The position numbers and the translations under genes are program-made. DNA of 64,000 nucleotides, from contig MKWP01000004.1 of the NCBI GenBank assembly GCA_001899805.1, positions 124,001 to 188,000 of the forward strand, read 5' to 3'. Positions 63,785-64,000 of the stretch are shown piece after piece. Position 1 is the first letter of the stretch; the number at the start of each line of letters is the position of its first letter. The notes beneath the pieces were generated by a model. That model did no database searches. It was not told the DNA's origin and saw only the letters and a program-made list of their open reading frames with translations. This DNA is from Lysobacterales bacterium 66-474. Its GTDB lineage: Bacteria > Pseudomonadota > Gammaproteobacteria > Xanthomonadales > Rhodanobacteraceae.

Positions 63785-64000
63785 TCACACCGCGGTATCT
63801 TGCGCGAGCGATTGACGCCCTTCGATTGCCCGCAGACGCTCGACCATTGCGGCACCGCATACGGCATTCGAATGGGTGCAACGGATGCCGACAGCTGCAG
63901 TGGCGCCGATCCGGCGCGCCAGATCCCTGTCATCAAACACTTGGCGCATGAACCTCGCGGCTTGTGCCACGTCAGGATCCGCCCAGAACTGCCTCTGCCA
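63785..64000 (-). CDS. C-terminus of a glycosyltransferase-like protein (runs off the right edge)
   Basis: The last 71 residues are visible, from FWADPDVAQAARFMRQVFDD through THSNAVCGAAMVERLRAIEG to the stop at 63785. This ending is typical of GT4 enzymes of Xanthomonadales polysaccharide clusters. It is followed by the wzm promoter region, so the polysaccharide locus continues to the right. The family call is tentative because the catalytic part is missing. Confidence 0.55.
   Translation of the reverse strand, partial: WQRQFWADPDVAQAARFMRQVFDDRDLARRIGATAAVGIRCTHSNAVCGAAMVERLRAIEGRQSLAQDTAV

Noticed and set aside
63700-63951. Plus-strand frame near the right edge
   Set aside because: It overlaps the minus-strand glycosyltransferase C-terminus, which has the better family resemblance.

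Overview
The window is 64 kb of high-GC DNA from a gammaproteobacterium, most likely of the order Xanthomonadales (Rhodanobacteraceae or Xanthomonadaceae). This is inferred from gene content (a long tryptophanyl-tRNA synthetase with a C-terminal extension, LpxO, XerD, a Wzm/Wzt locus) and from the many intergenic palindromic repeats; no species can be named. I see no rRNA, tRNA, CRISPR array, phage or transposase.

Layout. 1-1.7 kb: the end of an anthranilate-branch tryptophan operon (trpG-trpD-trpC, minus strand, joined by ATGA overlaps). 1.7-4.5 kb: a lipoprotein aminopeptidase, a DUF2249 gene and an FmdE-like gene split by a 270-bp inverted-repeat element, and an RDD protein. 4.5-11.7 kb: housekeeping genes xerD, ilvE, aroK-aroB, a WGR protein, hemE and trpS. 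11.8-15.9 kb: a 2-oxoacid dehydrogenase operon (E1 alpha, E1 beta, a cupin, E2; minus strand). 16.4-25.1 kb: aromatic amino acid catabolism and peptide uptake (kynA, two POT transporters, a MarR regulator divergent from hppD, a small GIY-YIG nuclease, hmgA, fahA). 25.3-30.8 kb: an FNR-type regulator, SirB2, a Rieske protein, an AraC-methyltransferase DNA repair protein, a DOPA-dioxygenase-like protein, an EamA exporter and lpxO. 30.8-39.4 kb: an amidase, ETF-ubiquinone oxidoreductase, an S9 peptidase, an ATP-grasp protein and etfB-etfA. 39.4-64 kb: a large surface-polysaccharide region (sugar aminotransferase, several glycosyltransferases, methyltransferases, a flippase-like membrane protein, manC, wzm-wzt), interrupted by a secreted metallopeptidase and an acetoacetyl-CoA synthetase.

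How it works together. ManC should supply GDP-mannose. The GT4, GT2 and GT-C glycosyltransferases would build a polysaccharide, and Wzm/Wzt (Wzt with a C-terminal glycan-binding-type domain) would export it. A FkbM methyltransferase fused to a coiled coil that contains 21-residue (three-heptad) tandem repeats sits in the same operon as the glycosyltransferases. By analogy with WbdD it is a candidate chain terminator and length ruler, and it is the most interesting system here. EtfAB and ETF-QO link acyl-CoA and other dehydrogenases to the quinone pool. HppD, HmgA and FahA form the homogentisate route; maleylacetoacetate isomerase is not in the window.

The other striking theme is short palindromic elements of at least eight families. 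Several lie exactly at gene ends and provide stop codons (hemE, fahA, a MarR gene, a membrane protein and the E2 gene) or a ribosome binding site (aroK). One family is inserted in frame inside trpS, the E2 gene and an ATP-grasp gene. There is also a degenerate in-frame etfB/etfA chimera downstream of the real etfBA, and a 411-bp near-identical tract shared by two neighbouring glycosyltransferase genes.
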